In this document: positions 39,166 through 48,292 of the stretch, piece after piece
Layout of the letters: the number at the start of each line of letters is the position of its first letter
Numbering within the stretch: the stretch's first letter is position 1
DNA from: Streptomyces formicae
GTDB taxonomy: Bacteria > Actinomycetota > Actinomycetes > Streptomycetales > Streptomycetaceae
NCBI RefSeq assembly: GCF_002556545.1
Contig: NZ_CP022685.1
Coordinates: 186,001-250,000, forward strand
Direction: 5' to 3'
Length of the DNA: 64,000 bases
The notes under the pieces: model-generated
What the model saw: only the letters and a program-made list of their open reading frames with translations
Databases searched by the model: none
What the model was told of the DNA's origin: nothing
Position numbers and translations under genes: made by a program

Positions 39166-39603
39166 ATGAGTGACCTGCTCGAACGGCTCCGCGGGCGCGG
39201 CTGGCGGATGACCGCTCAGCGCCGGGTCGTCGCCGAGGTGCTCGACGGCGAACACGTCCACCTCACCGCCGACGAGGTGCTCGCGCGCGCCACGGCCCGA
39301 CTGCCGGAGATCTCCCGCGCCACCGTCTACAACACCCTCGGCGAACTCGTCTCGCTCGGCGAGGTGATCGAGGTGGCCACGATCGGCCGCGCCAAACGGT
39401 ACGACCCCAACGCCCACCGCCCCCACCAGCACCTGACGTGCTCGGGCTGCGGCGCCATTCGCGACGTCCACCCCGTGGGCGACCCCGTGGACGAACTGCC
39501 CGCCACCGAGCGCTTCGGCTTCAGCGTCTCCGGGGCGGAGGTCACGTACTGGGGGCGGTGCCCGGACTGCGTCCGTACGTCCGAGCCGCCGGCGCCGCAC
39601 TAA
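39166..39603 (+). CDS. Fur-family peroxide/metal regulator (CatR/FurA type)
   Basis: 145 residues. Winged helix with WRMTAQRRVVAEVL and RATVYNTLGELVSLGEV; the metal-site HRPHQHLTCSGCG and the second CPDC near the C-terminus give two CxxC pairs for structural zinc. Divergence from katG matches Streptomyces CatR and mycobacterial FurA, which repress catalase genes and are released when peroxide oxidises the regulator. ATG at 39166 is preferred; GTG at 39151 is in frame. It could instead be iron- or nickel-responsive, but katG as neighbour favours peroxide. Confidence 0.93.
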   Translation: MSDLLERLRGRGWRMTAQRRVVAEVLDGEHVHLTADEVLARATARLPEISRATVYNTLGELVSLGEVIEVATIGRAKRYDPNAHRPHQHLTCSGCGAIRDVHPVGDPVDELPATERFGFSVSGAEVTYWGRCPDCVRTSEPPAPH

Positions 39604-39644
39604 ATTCGATCGCACGAACGGGCAGCCACCGGCACAATCGCACC

Positions 39645-42600
39645 ATGTCGACCACCGCGGAGGCCCTGCTCCGCGCCCTTGAGCCGCTTCCGTTCCCCGA
39701 TCGCCTCGCGCTCACCGCGCGCACCGCGCACCGGCTCGCGGGCGAGGCAGGACCAACGGACACGGCCGGTACCGGTACCGGAGGGCTTGCCGCGCTGCTC
39801 GCGGACTGGGACGCCCGCGGCCCGTACGAGCGGCGGCTCGCCGCGCTCGCCGCGTTCGCGGGGCGGGACGTCGCGTTCCTCGCCGGGCGTCTCACCGACC
39901 CCGACCCGGTGGTCGCCGGATACGCGCTGCGCGCGGCACGGGCGCTGCCCGTGCCGGACGAGGCGCTGGAGGCGGCCTACGCCGACGCGCCCGCGGCCCG
40001 ACGGCGGCGCCTTGCCGGGGTGCTCGCCTCCGGAGCGCGTCCCGCACTCGCCGAGCGCCTGGTGGTGCGGCTGCGCGAGACCTGGGGCGACACCGAGGCC
40101 GCGCGGCTGCTGCCCGGCTGTTCGTCCTCCTTCGTGGCGCGGCACCTGCCCGCGCTCGCCCATGCCGTCGACGGCTGGACGCGGTTGGCACGGCGTCACC
40201 CCGACCCGGTGCTCGACCACGCGGGGACGGCACTCGCCGAGCGGGGCAGCGGGCGGCAGCGGCAGGACTGGTGGCAGGCGCACGCCACGACGGTCGCGGC
40301 GCTCGCGCCCCTGCGTCCCGAGCGCGTGCTCGCCCTCCTGGAGCGGTACGGGCCCGACACCCTGCCGCACGCGCTCAACCGGGGGCTCGGCCCGCTGGTC
40401 GAGGCCGACGCCGAGCGCGTGATCGGCTGGATCATCTCTCCCGACCGCGCCGAACAGCGCTACGAACCGGCGCCGCCGCCCGGCGTGCTGCGCAGGCTCG
40501 TGCGGGCCGAGCCCGCCTCGCTGCCCGCGCTCGGCCGCCACTGGGCGCCGCGCGACGGCCAGTTCACCGCGCTCGTGAAGGCCATGGCCCCCGGCCGCCG
40601 ACCGGCGTTCATCGACGCGGTGATCGCCGAAGGGGCGCGCTCGGATCCGGCGTTCCGGGTGCTCGGCCTGCTCCCGCGTGCACGCCGCTGGGCGGAGGTA
40701 CGGCGGCTGGCGGCCGAATTCACCGGTGAATCCTGGTCCTTGTGGGATCAATGGGACACTCTCGCCCAGGGCCCGTTCGTCGAGGCGCGTGCCGCGTTGC
40801 TCGCCGCGGTGCGCCGCTCCGACAGCGACGACCGGGCCGCCGCCTGGCCGATCCTGGTGGCGTGCGCCGCCAGGGACGGCGGGCGTCCCGCGGTCACCGA
40901 ACTCCTCGCTCTCCTGGGCGGTCTGCGCAACGAGCAGGATCCGGTGCGCGGCGCCGCGCTGACCGCGCTCGCCGCGGCACACCCGCGCATCCTGCGTGCC
41001 GAGGACACCGCCGCCCTCGACCGGATCGCCACCGACGCCCTGGAGGTACGCGACAGTTCGCGCGCCAGCCGCACGGCGCTGCGCAGGCTCGCCGAGCGCG
41101 TCCTGGTCGAGCACGCCACGGAGGGCGAACCGGCCCTGCGGGACTGGGCGTTGCGCGTGCTGGAACGGATCGCGGGCCGGGTGGGCGTGCCCGACTTCGG
41201 CGCGCTCGACCACGTGCTGCGCCGGGGTCAGGAGCGGCAGGTCGTCGACGCGCTGCGTCCCTGGCTCGACGCTGCGGCGGGGCGGGCCGACTTCCGGCTG
41301 CTGCTCGGCCTCGCCGAAGCGCTGGGGCGTCGGGCGCAGTTGCTGCCCGAGTTGCAGGACCTGCTGGCCACGGCGCTGGAGCGGGGCGACGACGACACGT
41401 TCGAGGCGGCCGCGAGGCTGTGGCTCGCCGCACCGGCCACTCGCGGCGAGCGGGTGGCGGCGATCGTCGCGCGCGAGCCGTCCGCGATCGTCCTCGCGCC
41501 CGTACGACGTGCGGTGTCCCTGCGCCGTACGGACCTGCTCGACGTGCTGCTCGCGGACGCCCCGCCGTACGGCCGCTTCCTCGTGCGGGGCGCCCGTCGG
41601 CCGCTGCCCGATCTCGGCGACAGCGACCGCTGGCTGCCGCGCCAGCAGCGGGCCGCCGCACGGCTCGCCGGGCAGGCGGCCGCGGACGCGTCCCTTCCGC
41701 TCGATGTGCGCGCGGCCGCGATCCGGGCGGCCGCGCCGATACCGGTGTCCGGCCGCGAGCTCGCGATGCGGCACAAGGACGACCCTGACGTGGTCGTGGC
41801 CGAGGCGGCGCTCGCCGCGCTGCCCTGGACCGACCGGCCGCAGGACGCCGTGGCGGTGCTCCTCGACGAGGCGGGCGGCGAGCGGGCGCGGGTCGCCGTG
41901 TACGCGGCGGCACGCGCCGCGCGCTTCACCGCGCCGTCCGCACTCGCCCTGCTGCTCGGCACGTTGCTGGGCGGGGAGCGGCGCGCGAAGGTCACATCGC
42001 GCAAGGAGGCCGTCCGGCTCGCGGCCCGCCTCCTGCCGCAGCGGCAGGCGGTGGCCCTGCTGACGCGCGCCTTCCACTCCCCCGACCGCCACCCGGACGT
42101 ACGGGCCGCCGTGGTCCGCGCGCTGCCGCCGCTTCTCGGGGTGGCCGACGCCTGGTCGCTGCTCGACGACGCCGCGCGCTCCGACGCCGAGCCCGTGCTC
42201 GACGCGCTCTTGCGGGTCACCCCGTGGGAGCTGCCCGAAGGACAGCGTCGCGGGTACGCCGCGGTGGTCGGGTCGGCGTACGACGCGTGCCTGGCGTCGA
42301 CCGACGGCTTCGCGGGCCTCGGCATGCTGCAGTCCTTCGGCGTGTGGTGCCGCTACGCGCCCGACCTGGCCGACCGGCTCGTGCGGACGGTCTGCGACCT
42401 CGGGTCCCGCACGCACTGGCAGTACGCGGCGTGGACCCTGCGCGAACTCGCCGTGTCGGAGCTGCCGCATCCGGTGGGCGGGGCGGCTCCCGGCAGCGCC
42501 CTGCACGGTGCGGTGGCCGAGCTGCTGGCCGCCGCGCACGGGCCCGAGGGCGGCTGTGACGCGCGGGAGGACCGGGACGTGCCCGCGTTGCAGCGGCTGC

Positions 42601-43076
42601 GCACCCTGGTGTCGCGGGGCACCGAGCACGGCCAGTGGCAGCGGCCCGAGTTCCTGGCAGGGCTCGCCGCCCAGCTCGCGTCCGAACCGCTCCTCGTGGC
42701 CGAGCGTGCCGATCTGTTGTGCGGGCTGGTCGATCCGTCCGCCGAACCCGACGCGCTCCTGGCCCGCCTGCTCGACCTGGCCGAGGCCCTGGAGGGCGCA
42801 GGGGTGAGTGTCGCCGCGCAGGCCGCGGGCCGGTTGCGGGCGGGCCGGGCGCACCGCACGCCGCCCCGGCACACCGAGTCGCTCCTGATCACCACCGACC
42901 GGCTCGCCCGGGAAGGCGGTACCGTCACGGGCCTGCTCGCGGCCGGTCTGGTGGCCGAGTGGGGCGCCGGTCTCGGCTGGCCGGAGGAGTGGCGGGCGCT
43001 GCTGCGCGCACTGCGCGGGCACCCGGACCCCGACGTACGCCATGAGGCCTACCGGACGCTGACCGAGACGGAGTGA
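39645..43076 (+). CDS. Large HEAT-repeat protein of unknown function
   Basis: 1143 residues, almost all helical and rich in Ala, Arg and Leu. Recurring helix pairs of the HEAT/PBS-lyase type can be seen, for example RLTDPDPVVAGYALRAARAL, HKDDPDVVVAEAALAALPW, SPDRHPDVRAAVVRALPPLL and HPDPDVRHEAYRTLTE at the end. No catalytic motif, signal peptide or membrane span was found, so it should be a cytoplasmic solenoid scaffold. It starts 42 nt after the fur stop with no clear RBS, so it may be leaderless or coupled to fur. I cannot assign a role; long solenoids of this sort may bind proteins or nucleic acid. Confidence 0.85.
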   Translation: MSTTAEALLRALEPLPFPDRLALTARTAHRLAGEAGPTDTAGTGTGGLAALLADWDARGPYERRLAALAAFAGRDVAFLAGRLTDPDPVVAGYALRAARALPVPDEALEAAYADAPAARRRRLAGVLASGARPALAERLVVRLRETWGDTEAARLLPGCSSSFVARHLPALAHAVDGWTRLARRHPDPVLDHAGTALAERGSGRQRQDWWQAHATTVAALAPLRPERVLALLERYGPDTLPHALNRGLGPLVEADAERVIGWIISPDRAEQRYEPAPPPGVLRRLVRAEPASLPALGRHWAPRDGQFTALVKAMAPGRRPAFIDAVIAEGARSDPAFRVLGLLPRARRWAEVRRLAAEFTGESWSLWDQWDTLAQGPFVEARAALLAAVRRSDSDDRAAAWPILVACAARDGGRPAVTELLALLGGLRNEQDPVRGAALTALAAAHPRILRAEDTAALDRIATDALEVRDSSRASRTALRRLAERVLVEHATEGEPALRDWALRVLERIAGRVGVPDFGALDHVLRRGQERQVVDALRPWLDAAAGRADFRLLLGLAEALGRRAQLLPELQDLLATALERGDDDTFEAAARLWLAAPATRGERVAAIVAREPSAIVLAPVRRAVSLRRTDLLDVLLADAPPYGRFLVRGARRPLPDLGDSDRWLPRQQRAAARLAGQAAADASLPLDVRAAAIRAAAPIPVSGRELAMRHKDDPDVVVAEAALAALPWTDRPQDAVAVLLDEAGGERARVAVYAAARAARFTAPSALALLLGTLLGGERRAKVTSRKEAVRLAARLLPQRQAVALLTRAFHSPDRHPDVRAAVVRALPPLLGVADAWSLLDDAARSDAEPVLDALLRVTPWELPEGQRRGYAAVVGSAYDACLASTDGFAGLGMLQSFGVWCRYAPDLADRLVRTVCDLGSRTHWQYAAWTLRELAVSELPHPVGGAAPGSALHGAVAELLAAAHGPEGGCDAREDRDVPALQRLRTLVSRGTEHGQWQRPEFLAGLAAQLASEPLLVAERADLLCGLVDPSAEPDALLARLLDLAEALEGAGVSVAAQAAGRLRAGRAHRTPPRHTESLLITTDRLAREGGTVTGLLAAGLVAEWGAGLGWPEEWRALLRALRGHPDPDVRHEAYRTLTETE

Positions 43077-43229
43077 CGCCGACGTGGGCGGCGGCGCCGG
43101 TCGGGCCGCTCCCGACGGCCGCCGCCCGGCCCGGGCCCCGCTCCCCCGGCATGCCGGAAAGCGTGTCCTGGCCCAGGCTGGACGGGCGGATGCATCCCGC
43201 ACCGCGCCACAGCGAGGGAGCAGAGCGCC

Positions 43230-43757
43230 ATGGCAACCGAGGTGTTCCGGTCGGCGGTGCCGCTGACGGTGAACGGCGAGCGCCGCTCCCCCGTCGTCGA
43301 CCACCGCTCGACCCTCCTTGACGTGCTGCGTGAACAGCTGGACCTGACCGGCGCCAAGAAGGGCTGCGATCACGGGCAGTGCGGCGCCTGCACCGTCCTC
43401 GTCGACGGGCGCCGCGCCAACAGCTGTCTGCTGCTGGCCGTGGCCTGTGAAGGATGCCAGATCACCACCGTGGAGGGGCTGCGCGGCGCCGACGGCGAGG
43501 CCCCGCACCCCTTGCAGCGGGCGTTCGTGGAGCGTGACGCCTTCCAGTGCGGGTACTGCACCCCGGGGCAGCTCTGCTCGGCCGTCGGCATGCTCGCGGA
43601 GACCGCGGCGGGCCACCCCTCACACGTCACGGAGCCGGGCGCGAAGACCCCTGTCGCGCTGGACAGGGACGAGATTCGGGAGCGGCTCAGCGGGAACCTG
43701 TGCCGCTGCGGCGCTTATCCGCACATCGTCGAGGCCGTGGAGGACGTGATCCGGTGA
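43230..43757 (+). CDS. [2Fe-2S] subunit of a xanthine-dehydrogenase-family oxidase (PaoA/YagT-like)
   Basis: 175 residues. The plant-type ferredoxin cluster is GCDHGQCGACTVLVDG with the fourth Cys in NSCLLLAVAC, and the second [2Fe-2S] cluster is FQCGYCTPGQ with NLCRCGAYPHI. This is the small subunit that wires electrons from the molybdenum centre to FAD. ATG at 43230 with GAGCAGAG upstream. The stop overlaps the next gene by GTGA. An approximately 25-residue insert between the two last motifs (THVTEPGAKTPVALDRDE) is as in PaoA-type proteins. Confidence 0.95.
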   Translation: MATEVFRSAVPLTVNGERRSPVVDHRSTLLDVLREQLDLTGAKKGCDHGQCGACTVLVDGRRANSCLLLAVACEGCQITTVEGLRGADGEAPHPLQRAFVERDAFQCGYCTPGQLCSAVGMLAETAAGHPSHVTEPGAKTPVALDRDEIRERLSGNLCRCGAYPHIVEAVEDVIR

Positions 43758-44767
43758 AGCCCTTCATGTACGTCCGCGCGCACAGCGTCGACGAGGCGAC
43801 CGCGGCCCACGCGGGCCGGCCGACCTCCCGCTATCTGGGCGGCGGCACCAATCTCGTCGACCTGATGAAGCTGGGCGTGGAGCGGCCGAGCACCCTGATC
43901 GACGTCAGCGGACTGCCGCTCGACTCGGTCGATGAGCTCCCCGACGGTTCGGTCCGGATCGGCGCGACGGTGCGCAACAGCGACCTCGCCGCCCACCCGC
44001 TGATCCGCGACCGCTACCCCGTGCTGTCCCAGGCGCTGCTCGCGGGCGCGTCGGGGCAGCTGCGCAACATGGCCACGACCGGTGGCAACCTGCTCCAGCG
44101 CACCCGCTGTCCGTACTTCCAGGACCTGGGCAAGCCGTGCAACAAGCGGGAGCCGGGCACCGGCTGCGGGGCGCTCGACGGCGTCCACCGCGACCACGCG
44201 GTGCTCGGCCACTCCCCGCAGTGCGTCGCCACCCACCCCTCCGACATGGCGGTGGCGCTCGCCGCGCTCGACGCGCGGGTCGAGCTGCACGGTGCGCGCG
44301 GCGGGCGGGACCTGCCCGTCGCCGAGTTCCATCGGCTGCCCGGTGACCGGCCCGACCTGGACACCGAGATCGCGCACGGCGAGCTCATCACCGGCGTACT
44401 GCTCCCGCCCGCGACCGCCGGGGTGCCGTGCGCCTACCGCAAGGCGCGCGACCGTGCCTCGTTCGCCTTCGCGCTGGTGTCCGTGGCCGTGCTCCTGGAG
44501 GTCGAGGACGCCGTCGTACGCCGGGTGCGGATCGCCTTCGGCGGTCTGGCCCACCGGCCGTGGCGGGCCACGCGTGCCGAGGAGGCGCTGGTGGGCACCG
44601 CACCGTCTGGTGCCGCGTTCGAGCGGGCCCTGGACGCGGAGCTGTCCGCCGCCGAGCCGCTGCGGGACAACGCGTTCAAGGTGCGCCTGGCCCGCGCTCT
44701 CGCGTGCGACGTGCTGCGCCGTCTCTCACCTCAGCCACCAGGGAGAACACCATGTCCGACACCGTGA
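43754..44767 (+). CDS. FAD-binding subunit with extra Fe-S insert (PaoB/YagS-like)
   Basis: 337 residues. The FAD loop is RYLGGGTNLVDLMK, then LLAGASGQLRNMATTGGNLLQRTRC. The segment from TRCPYFQDLGKPCNKREPGTGCGA to HSPQCVATHPSD carries the four Cys of the [4Fe-4S] insertion found in PaoB and 4-hydroxybenzoyl-CoA reductase beta subunits. GTG start overlaps the ferredoxin subunit stop, and its end overlaps the molybdenum subunit start by 16 nt, so the three form one coupled operon. Together they should oxidise aldehydes in the cytoplasm, since no signal peptide is seen on any subunit. Confidence 0.94.
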   Translation: MKPFMYVRAHSVDEATAAHAGRPTSRYLGGGTNLVDLMKLGVERPSTLIDVSGLPLDSVDELPDGSVRIGATVRNSDLAAHPLIRDRYPVLSQALLAGASGQLRNMATTGGNLLQRTRCPYFQDLGKPCNKREPGTGCGALDGVHRDHAVLGHSPQCVATHPSDMAVALAALDARVELHGARGGRDLPVAEFHRLPGDRPDLDTEIAHGELITGVLLPPATAGVPCAYRKARDRASFAFALVSVAVLLEVEDAVVRRVRIAFGGLAHRPWRATRAEEALVGTAPSGAAFERALDAELSAAEPLRDNAFKVRLARALACDVLRRLSPQPPGRTPCPTP

Positions 44768-46854
44768 GCGCGCTCGGGGCGGCGGCCGAGCGCAGGGAGG
44801 GCCCGGACAAGGTGTCCGGGGCCGCCCGTTACGCCGCCGAGCACACGCCCGACGGCTGCGCCTACGCCTGGCCCGTCCCTGCCACGGTGGCGCGCGGCGA
44901 GATCACCGGCATCGACGGTTCGGCCGCGCTCGCCCTGCCCGGTGTCGTCGGGGTCCTCAGCCACCTGAACGCGCCGCGCCTGGCGGAGACCGACGACGCG
45001 ATCCTCACCGTGCTGCGGGACGCGCACGTGCCGCACCGGGGCTGGTACGTCGCGCTGGTCGTCGCCGACAGCCTGGAGGCGGCGCGCGAGGGCGCCGGTG
45101 CCGTCCGCGTCACGTACGCCGAGGAGCCGCACGACGTCACGTTGCGGGCCGACCATCCCGACGCCTACGTCCCGGAGGACACCGACGGCACCTCGGGCGA
45201 GCACGTGCGCGGCGACGCCGAGGACGCGTTCACCCGGGCGCCCGCCCGCGTGGACGTCTCCTATCGGGTGCCTCCGCTGCACAACCACCCCATGGAGCCG
45301 CACGCGGCCACCGCCCACTGGCAGGACGGGCGGCTGACCGTGCACGACAGCAGCCAGGGCGCCACCGCCGTCCGCGACGCCCTGGCGGGCCTTTTCGAGC
45401 TGCCCGAGGACCACGTCACCGTCATCTCCGAGCACGTCGGCGGCGGCTTCGGCTCCAAGGGCACGCCACGGCCGCACGTGGTGCTCGCCGCCATGGCCGC
45501 CCGCGTCACCGGACGGCCCGTCAAAATCGCGCTGCCCCGGCGCCAGTTGGCGGCCGTGGTCGGCCACAGGTCGCCGACCCTGCACCGCGTGCGCCTCGGG
45601 GCCGAGGCCGACGGCACGCTGACGTCCGTGATCCACGAGGCGACCGCGCACACCTCGCGCGTCAAGGAGTTCGTCGAGACGGCCACCGCCGCCACCCGCG
45701 TCATGTACGCGTCGCCGCACGGACGCACCACCCAGCGAGTGGTCGCGCTCGACGTGCCGAGCCCCTCCTGGATGCGGGCGCCCGGCGAGGCACCGGGGAT
45801 GTACGCCCTGGAGTCGGCGATGGACGAACTCGCGACCACCCTGGGCATCGACCCCGTCGAGCTGAGGCTGCGCAACGACACCCGCAACGAGCCCGACAGC
45901 TCCCTGCCCTTCAGCAGCCGTCACCTCGCCGAGTGCCTGCGGGAAGGGGCCCGCCGCTTCGGCTGGTCGGCGCGCGACCCACGCCCCCGCTCGCACGCCG
46001 AGGGCCCCGTCCTGGTGGGCAGCGGCGTCGCGGCGGCGACCTACCCGGTGCTCGTCTCGCCGTCCCGCGCGAGCGCCCACGCCCTGCCCGACGGCAGCTT
46101 CGTGGTGCGGGTCAACGCCACCGACATCGGCACGGGCGCCCGCACCGTGCTCTCCCAGATCGCCGCCGAGGCGCTCGCCGCCCCGCTGGAGCGCGTGCGC
46201 ACCGAGATCGGCAACAGCGACCTGCCGACCGCGCCGCTCGCGGGCGGCTCCTCCGGCACGGCCTCCTGGGGCTGGGCGGTCCACGAAGCCTGTACGGAAC
46301 TGGCGGCGCTCCTGTCCGCGCGGCGCGGCGCGCCGCTCCCGCCCGATGGCCTGTCCGCCACGGCGGACACGGCGGGCGTCGCCGACGCGGACAGCGACTT
46401 CTCCCGGCACTCCTTCGGCGCCCACTTCGCCGAGGTCGGCGTCGACACGGTCACCGGCGAGGTGCGCGTACGACGACTGCTCGGTGTCTACGCGGCCGGG
46501 CGGATCCTCAACCCCCGTACGGCACGCTCGCAGTTCATCGGCGCGATGACCATGGGCCTGGGGATGGCGCTGACCGAGGGCAGCACGATGGACGCGGCCT
46601 TCGGTGACTTCGCGGAGTGCGACCTGGCCGCGTACCACGTACCGGCGCACGCGGACGTGCCCGCGATCGAGGCGCACTGGATCGACGAGGAGGACCCCCA
46701 CCTCAACCCCATGGGGAGCAAGGGCATCGGCGAGATCGGCATCGTCGGAACGGCGGCGGCGATCGGCAACGCGGTGCACCACGCCACCGGGGCGCGGCTG
46801 CGGGAACTGCCCCTCACGCCGGACCGCGTGCTGGAGAGTCGGCCGGACTTCTGA
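44752..46854 (+). CDS. Molybdopterin-binding subunit of aldehyde oxidase (PaoC/YagR-like)
   Basis: 700 residues. Motifs include GPDKVSGAARYAAEH at the start, EHVGGGFGSKG for cofactor binding, the substrate-channel region and GSKGIGEIGIVGTAAAIGNAV with the catalytic Glu near the C-terminus. This class uses molybdopterin-cytosine dinucleotide and hydroxylates aldehydes or N-heterocycles with water as oxygen source. The usual XdhC/PaoD maturation factor is not next door, so it must come from elsewhere. ATG at 44752 with GGGAGAAC. A MarR gene and a divergent SDR gene follow, suggesting an aldehyde or aromatic catabolic set. Confidence 0.95.
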   Translation: MSDTVSALGAAAERREGPDKVSGAARYAAEHTPDGCAYAWPVPATVARGEITGIDGSAALALPGVVGVLSHLNAPRLAETDDAILTVLRDAHVPHRGWYVALVVADSLEAAREGAGAVRVTYAEEPHDVTLRADHPDAYVPEDTDGTSGEHVRGDAEDAFTRAPARVDVSYRVPPLHNHPMEPHAATAHWQDGRLTVHDSSQGATAVRDALAGLFELPEDHVTVISEHVGGGFGSKGTPRPHVVLAAMAARVTGRPVKIALPRRQLAAVVGHRSPTLHRVRLGAEADGTLTSVIHEATAHTSRVKEFVETATAATRVMYASPHGRTTQRVVALDVPSPSWMRAPGEAPGMYALESAMDELATTLGIDPVELRLRNDTRNEPDSSLPFSSRHLAECLREGARRFGWSARDPRPRSHAEGPVLVGSGVAAATYPVLVSPSRASAHALPDGSFVVRVNATDIGTGARTVLSQIAAEALAAPLERVRTEIGNSDLPTAPLAGGSSGTASWGWAVHEACTELAALLSARRGAPLPPDGLSATADTAGVADADSDFSRHSFGAHFAEVGVDTVTGEVRVRRLLGVYAAGRILNPRTARSQFIGAMTMGLGMALTEGSTMDAAFGDFAECDLAAYHVPAHADVPAIEAHWIDEEDPHLNPMGSKGIGEIGIVGTAAAIGNAVHHATGARLRELPLTPDRVLESRPDF

Positions 46855-46886
46855 GACCGGGGCCCGTGGTCGCCGGAGGGGAGACC

Positions 46887-47423
46887 TCAGATCTGGCCGA
46901 CCTGGGAGATCGTGTGGTCGCCGACCCGGGACTGCACGTCCTGGAGCAGGGTGCGCAGCAGGTCCGACAGCTGGGTCCGCTGTTCGGGGCTGAGCGCGTC
47001 GATCAGTTCCGCCTCCCGGTGGAGCACCTGGTCCACGGACCCTTCGACCAGATCGTGACCGGCCTCGGTGAGGGTGACCAGGACGGTGCGTGCGCGGCCC
47101 GGCGTGGGCTCCCGGGTGACGAGGCCCTCGCCTTCGGCGCGGCCGACGCGCTGCGAGACGGCGCCCGCCGTGACCATCGAACGCCGTGCCAGCTCACGGG
47201 TGCTGAGGGCGTACGGGGAACCGCTGCGGCGCAGCGTGCTGAGCAGGTCGAGGGTGGCGGTGTCGATCCCGGCCCGGGTCAGGACGCGCCGCCGGTCGTC
47301 GCCGAAGAGCTTGGCGAGCTGCCAGATCGGGGTGACGATCGTGATCGAGTCGACGGGGGTACCGGGGCGTTCGCGCTGCCATGCGTCGGCGATGTCCTGC
47401 GCCGACTGGTCCTTGCTTGCCAT
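46887..47423 (-). CDS. MarR-family regulator
   Basis: 178 residues. The winged HTH is STRELARRSMVTAGAVSQRVGRAEGEGLVTREPTPGRARTVLVTLTEAG in pieces, with the DxRxx wing replaced by TPGRART. The C-terminal helix pair is LSPEQRTQLSDLLRTLLQDV. It is divergent from an SDR oxidoreductase and shares with it a perfect 26-bp palindrome at 47445-47470, the likely operator for both. ATG at 47423. Such proteins usually respond to phenolic or oxidising ligands. Confidence 0.92.
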   Translation of the reverse strand: MASKDQSAQDIADAWQRERPGTPVDSITIVTPIWQLAKLFGDDRRRVLTRAGIDTATLDLLSTLRRSGSPYALSTRELARRSMVTAGAVSQRVGRAEGEGLVTREPTPGRARTVLVTLTEAGHDLVEGSVDQVLHREAELIDALSPEQRTQLSDLLRTLLQDVQSRVGDHTISQVGQI

Positions 47424-47444
47424 GGAGGGCCTCCCGAGTGTTAC

Positions 47445-47470
47445 GTTTAGCTCTAAATTTAGAGCTAAAC
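47445..47470. promoter_or_regulatory. Perfect 26-bp MarR operator
   Basis: GTTTAGCTCTAAA (47445-47457) followed directly by its reverse complement. The half-site TTTAGAGCTAAAC also carries the typical A/T run of MarR sites. It is centred between marR (47423) and the SDR gene (47494), so one site can repress both. Confidence 0.85.
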
Positions 47471-47493
47471 GACTGTGATTCGGAGCTCAGCAT

Positions 47494-48213
47494 ATGGCAC
47501 GCAACATCCTTGTCACCGGCGGTGGCACGGGCATCGGCCGAGCTGTCGCACTGCACTTCGCGGCGCAGGGCGAGCAGGTGACGGTCACCGGCCGCAGGGC
47601 CGCGCCGATCGAGGAACTCGCACGGGACAGCGGCGTCCGGGCCCTCGTGTGCGACCACACCGACCCGGCGGACCTCACCCGACTCCTCGACGAACTGCCC
47701 GAGCGCATCGACGTGTTGGTCAACAACGCGGGCGGCAACACCGGGTTCGACGCCGACGGCAAGAGCGATCTGGCGTCCTACGCGCGGGACTTCCGCGCCA
47801 ACCTCGAAGCGAATCTGATCACTGCCGCACTGACCACGAGGGCGCTCGACGAGCGTCTCGCCGAGGACGGCGCCGTCGTGCACATCGGGTCGATCGCCGC
47901 CGACCAGGGCGCCGGTTCGTACGGCGCGTCCAAGGCCGGGCTCGCCACCTGGAACATCAGTCTGGCGCACGAGCTCGGCGCACGCTCCATCACAGCCAAC
48001 GTCGTCGCGCCCGGGTACATCGCCGACACCGAGTTCTTCCGGGACAAGCTCACGGACGAGCGGCGCGGACAGCTGGTGGCCAACACCGCGACCGGCCGCC
48101 CCGGCTCCCCCGAGGACGTCGCCGGTGCGGTCGCCTTCCTCGCCTCGCCCTCGGCCCGCCACATCACCGGGCAGGTCCTGCACGTCAACGGGGGCGCGCA
48201 CACGACGCGTTGA
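47494..48213 (+). CDS. Short-chain dehydrogenase/reductase
   Basis: 239 residues, classical SDR. Cofactor motif TGGGTGIG (8-15), NNAG (77-80), catalytic Ser133, Tyr143 and Lys147 in GSYGASK, and the C-terminal SARHITGQVLHVNGGA. Arg residues after beta2 (TGRR) favour NADP(H). Most like 3-oxoacyl-ACP reductase FabG-type enzymes; substrate unknown. Divergent from marR and probably derepressed together with it when the inducer appears. Confidence 0.94.
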   Translation: MARNILVTGGGTGIGRAVALHFAAQGEQVTVTGRRAAPIEELARDSGVRALVCDHTDPADLTRLLDELPERIDVLVNNAGGNTGFDADGKSDLASYARDFRANLEANLITAALTTRALDERLAEDGAVVHIGSIAADQGAGSYGASKAGLATWNISLAHELGARSITANVVAPGYIADTEFFRDKLTDERRGQLVANTATGRPGSPEDVAGAVAFLASPSARHITGQVLHVNGGAHTTR

Positions 48214-48228
48214 GCACGCACGCGTGCG

Positions 48229-48262
48229 CCGTGCACCGGAGGACGACAGCTCCGGTGCACGG
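48229..48262. terminator. Terminator between SDR and dioxygenase genes
   Basis: 13-bp perfect stem CCGTGCACCGGAG (48229-48241) and its complement (48250-48262), 8-nt loop, between convergent genes. Confidence 0.75.
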
Positions 48263-48292
48263 ACCGAGGAACGACGGTGCAGGGGCCGTCCG

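Noticed and set aside
39600..43616. A 1338-codon minus-strand open frame covering the HEAT-repeat gene
   Set aside because: It is the antisense of a well-formed plus-strand gene, is rich in Arg/Pro/Gln in the pattern of shadow frames, and has no recognisable domain or RBS.
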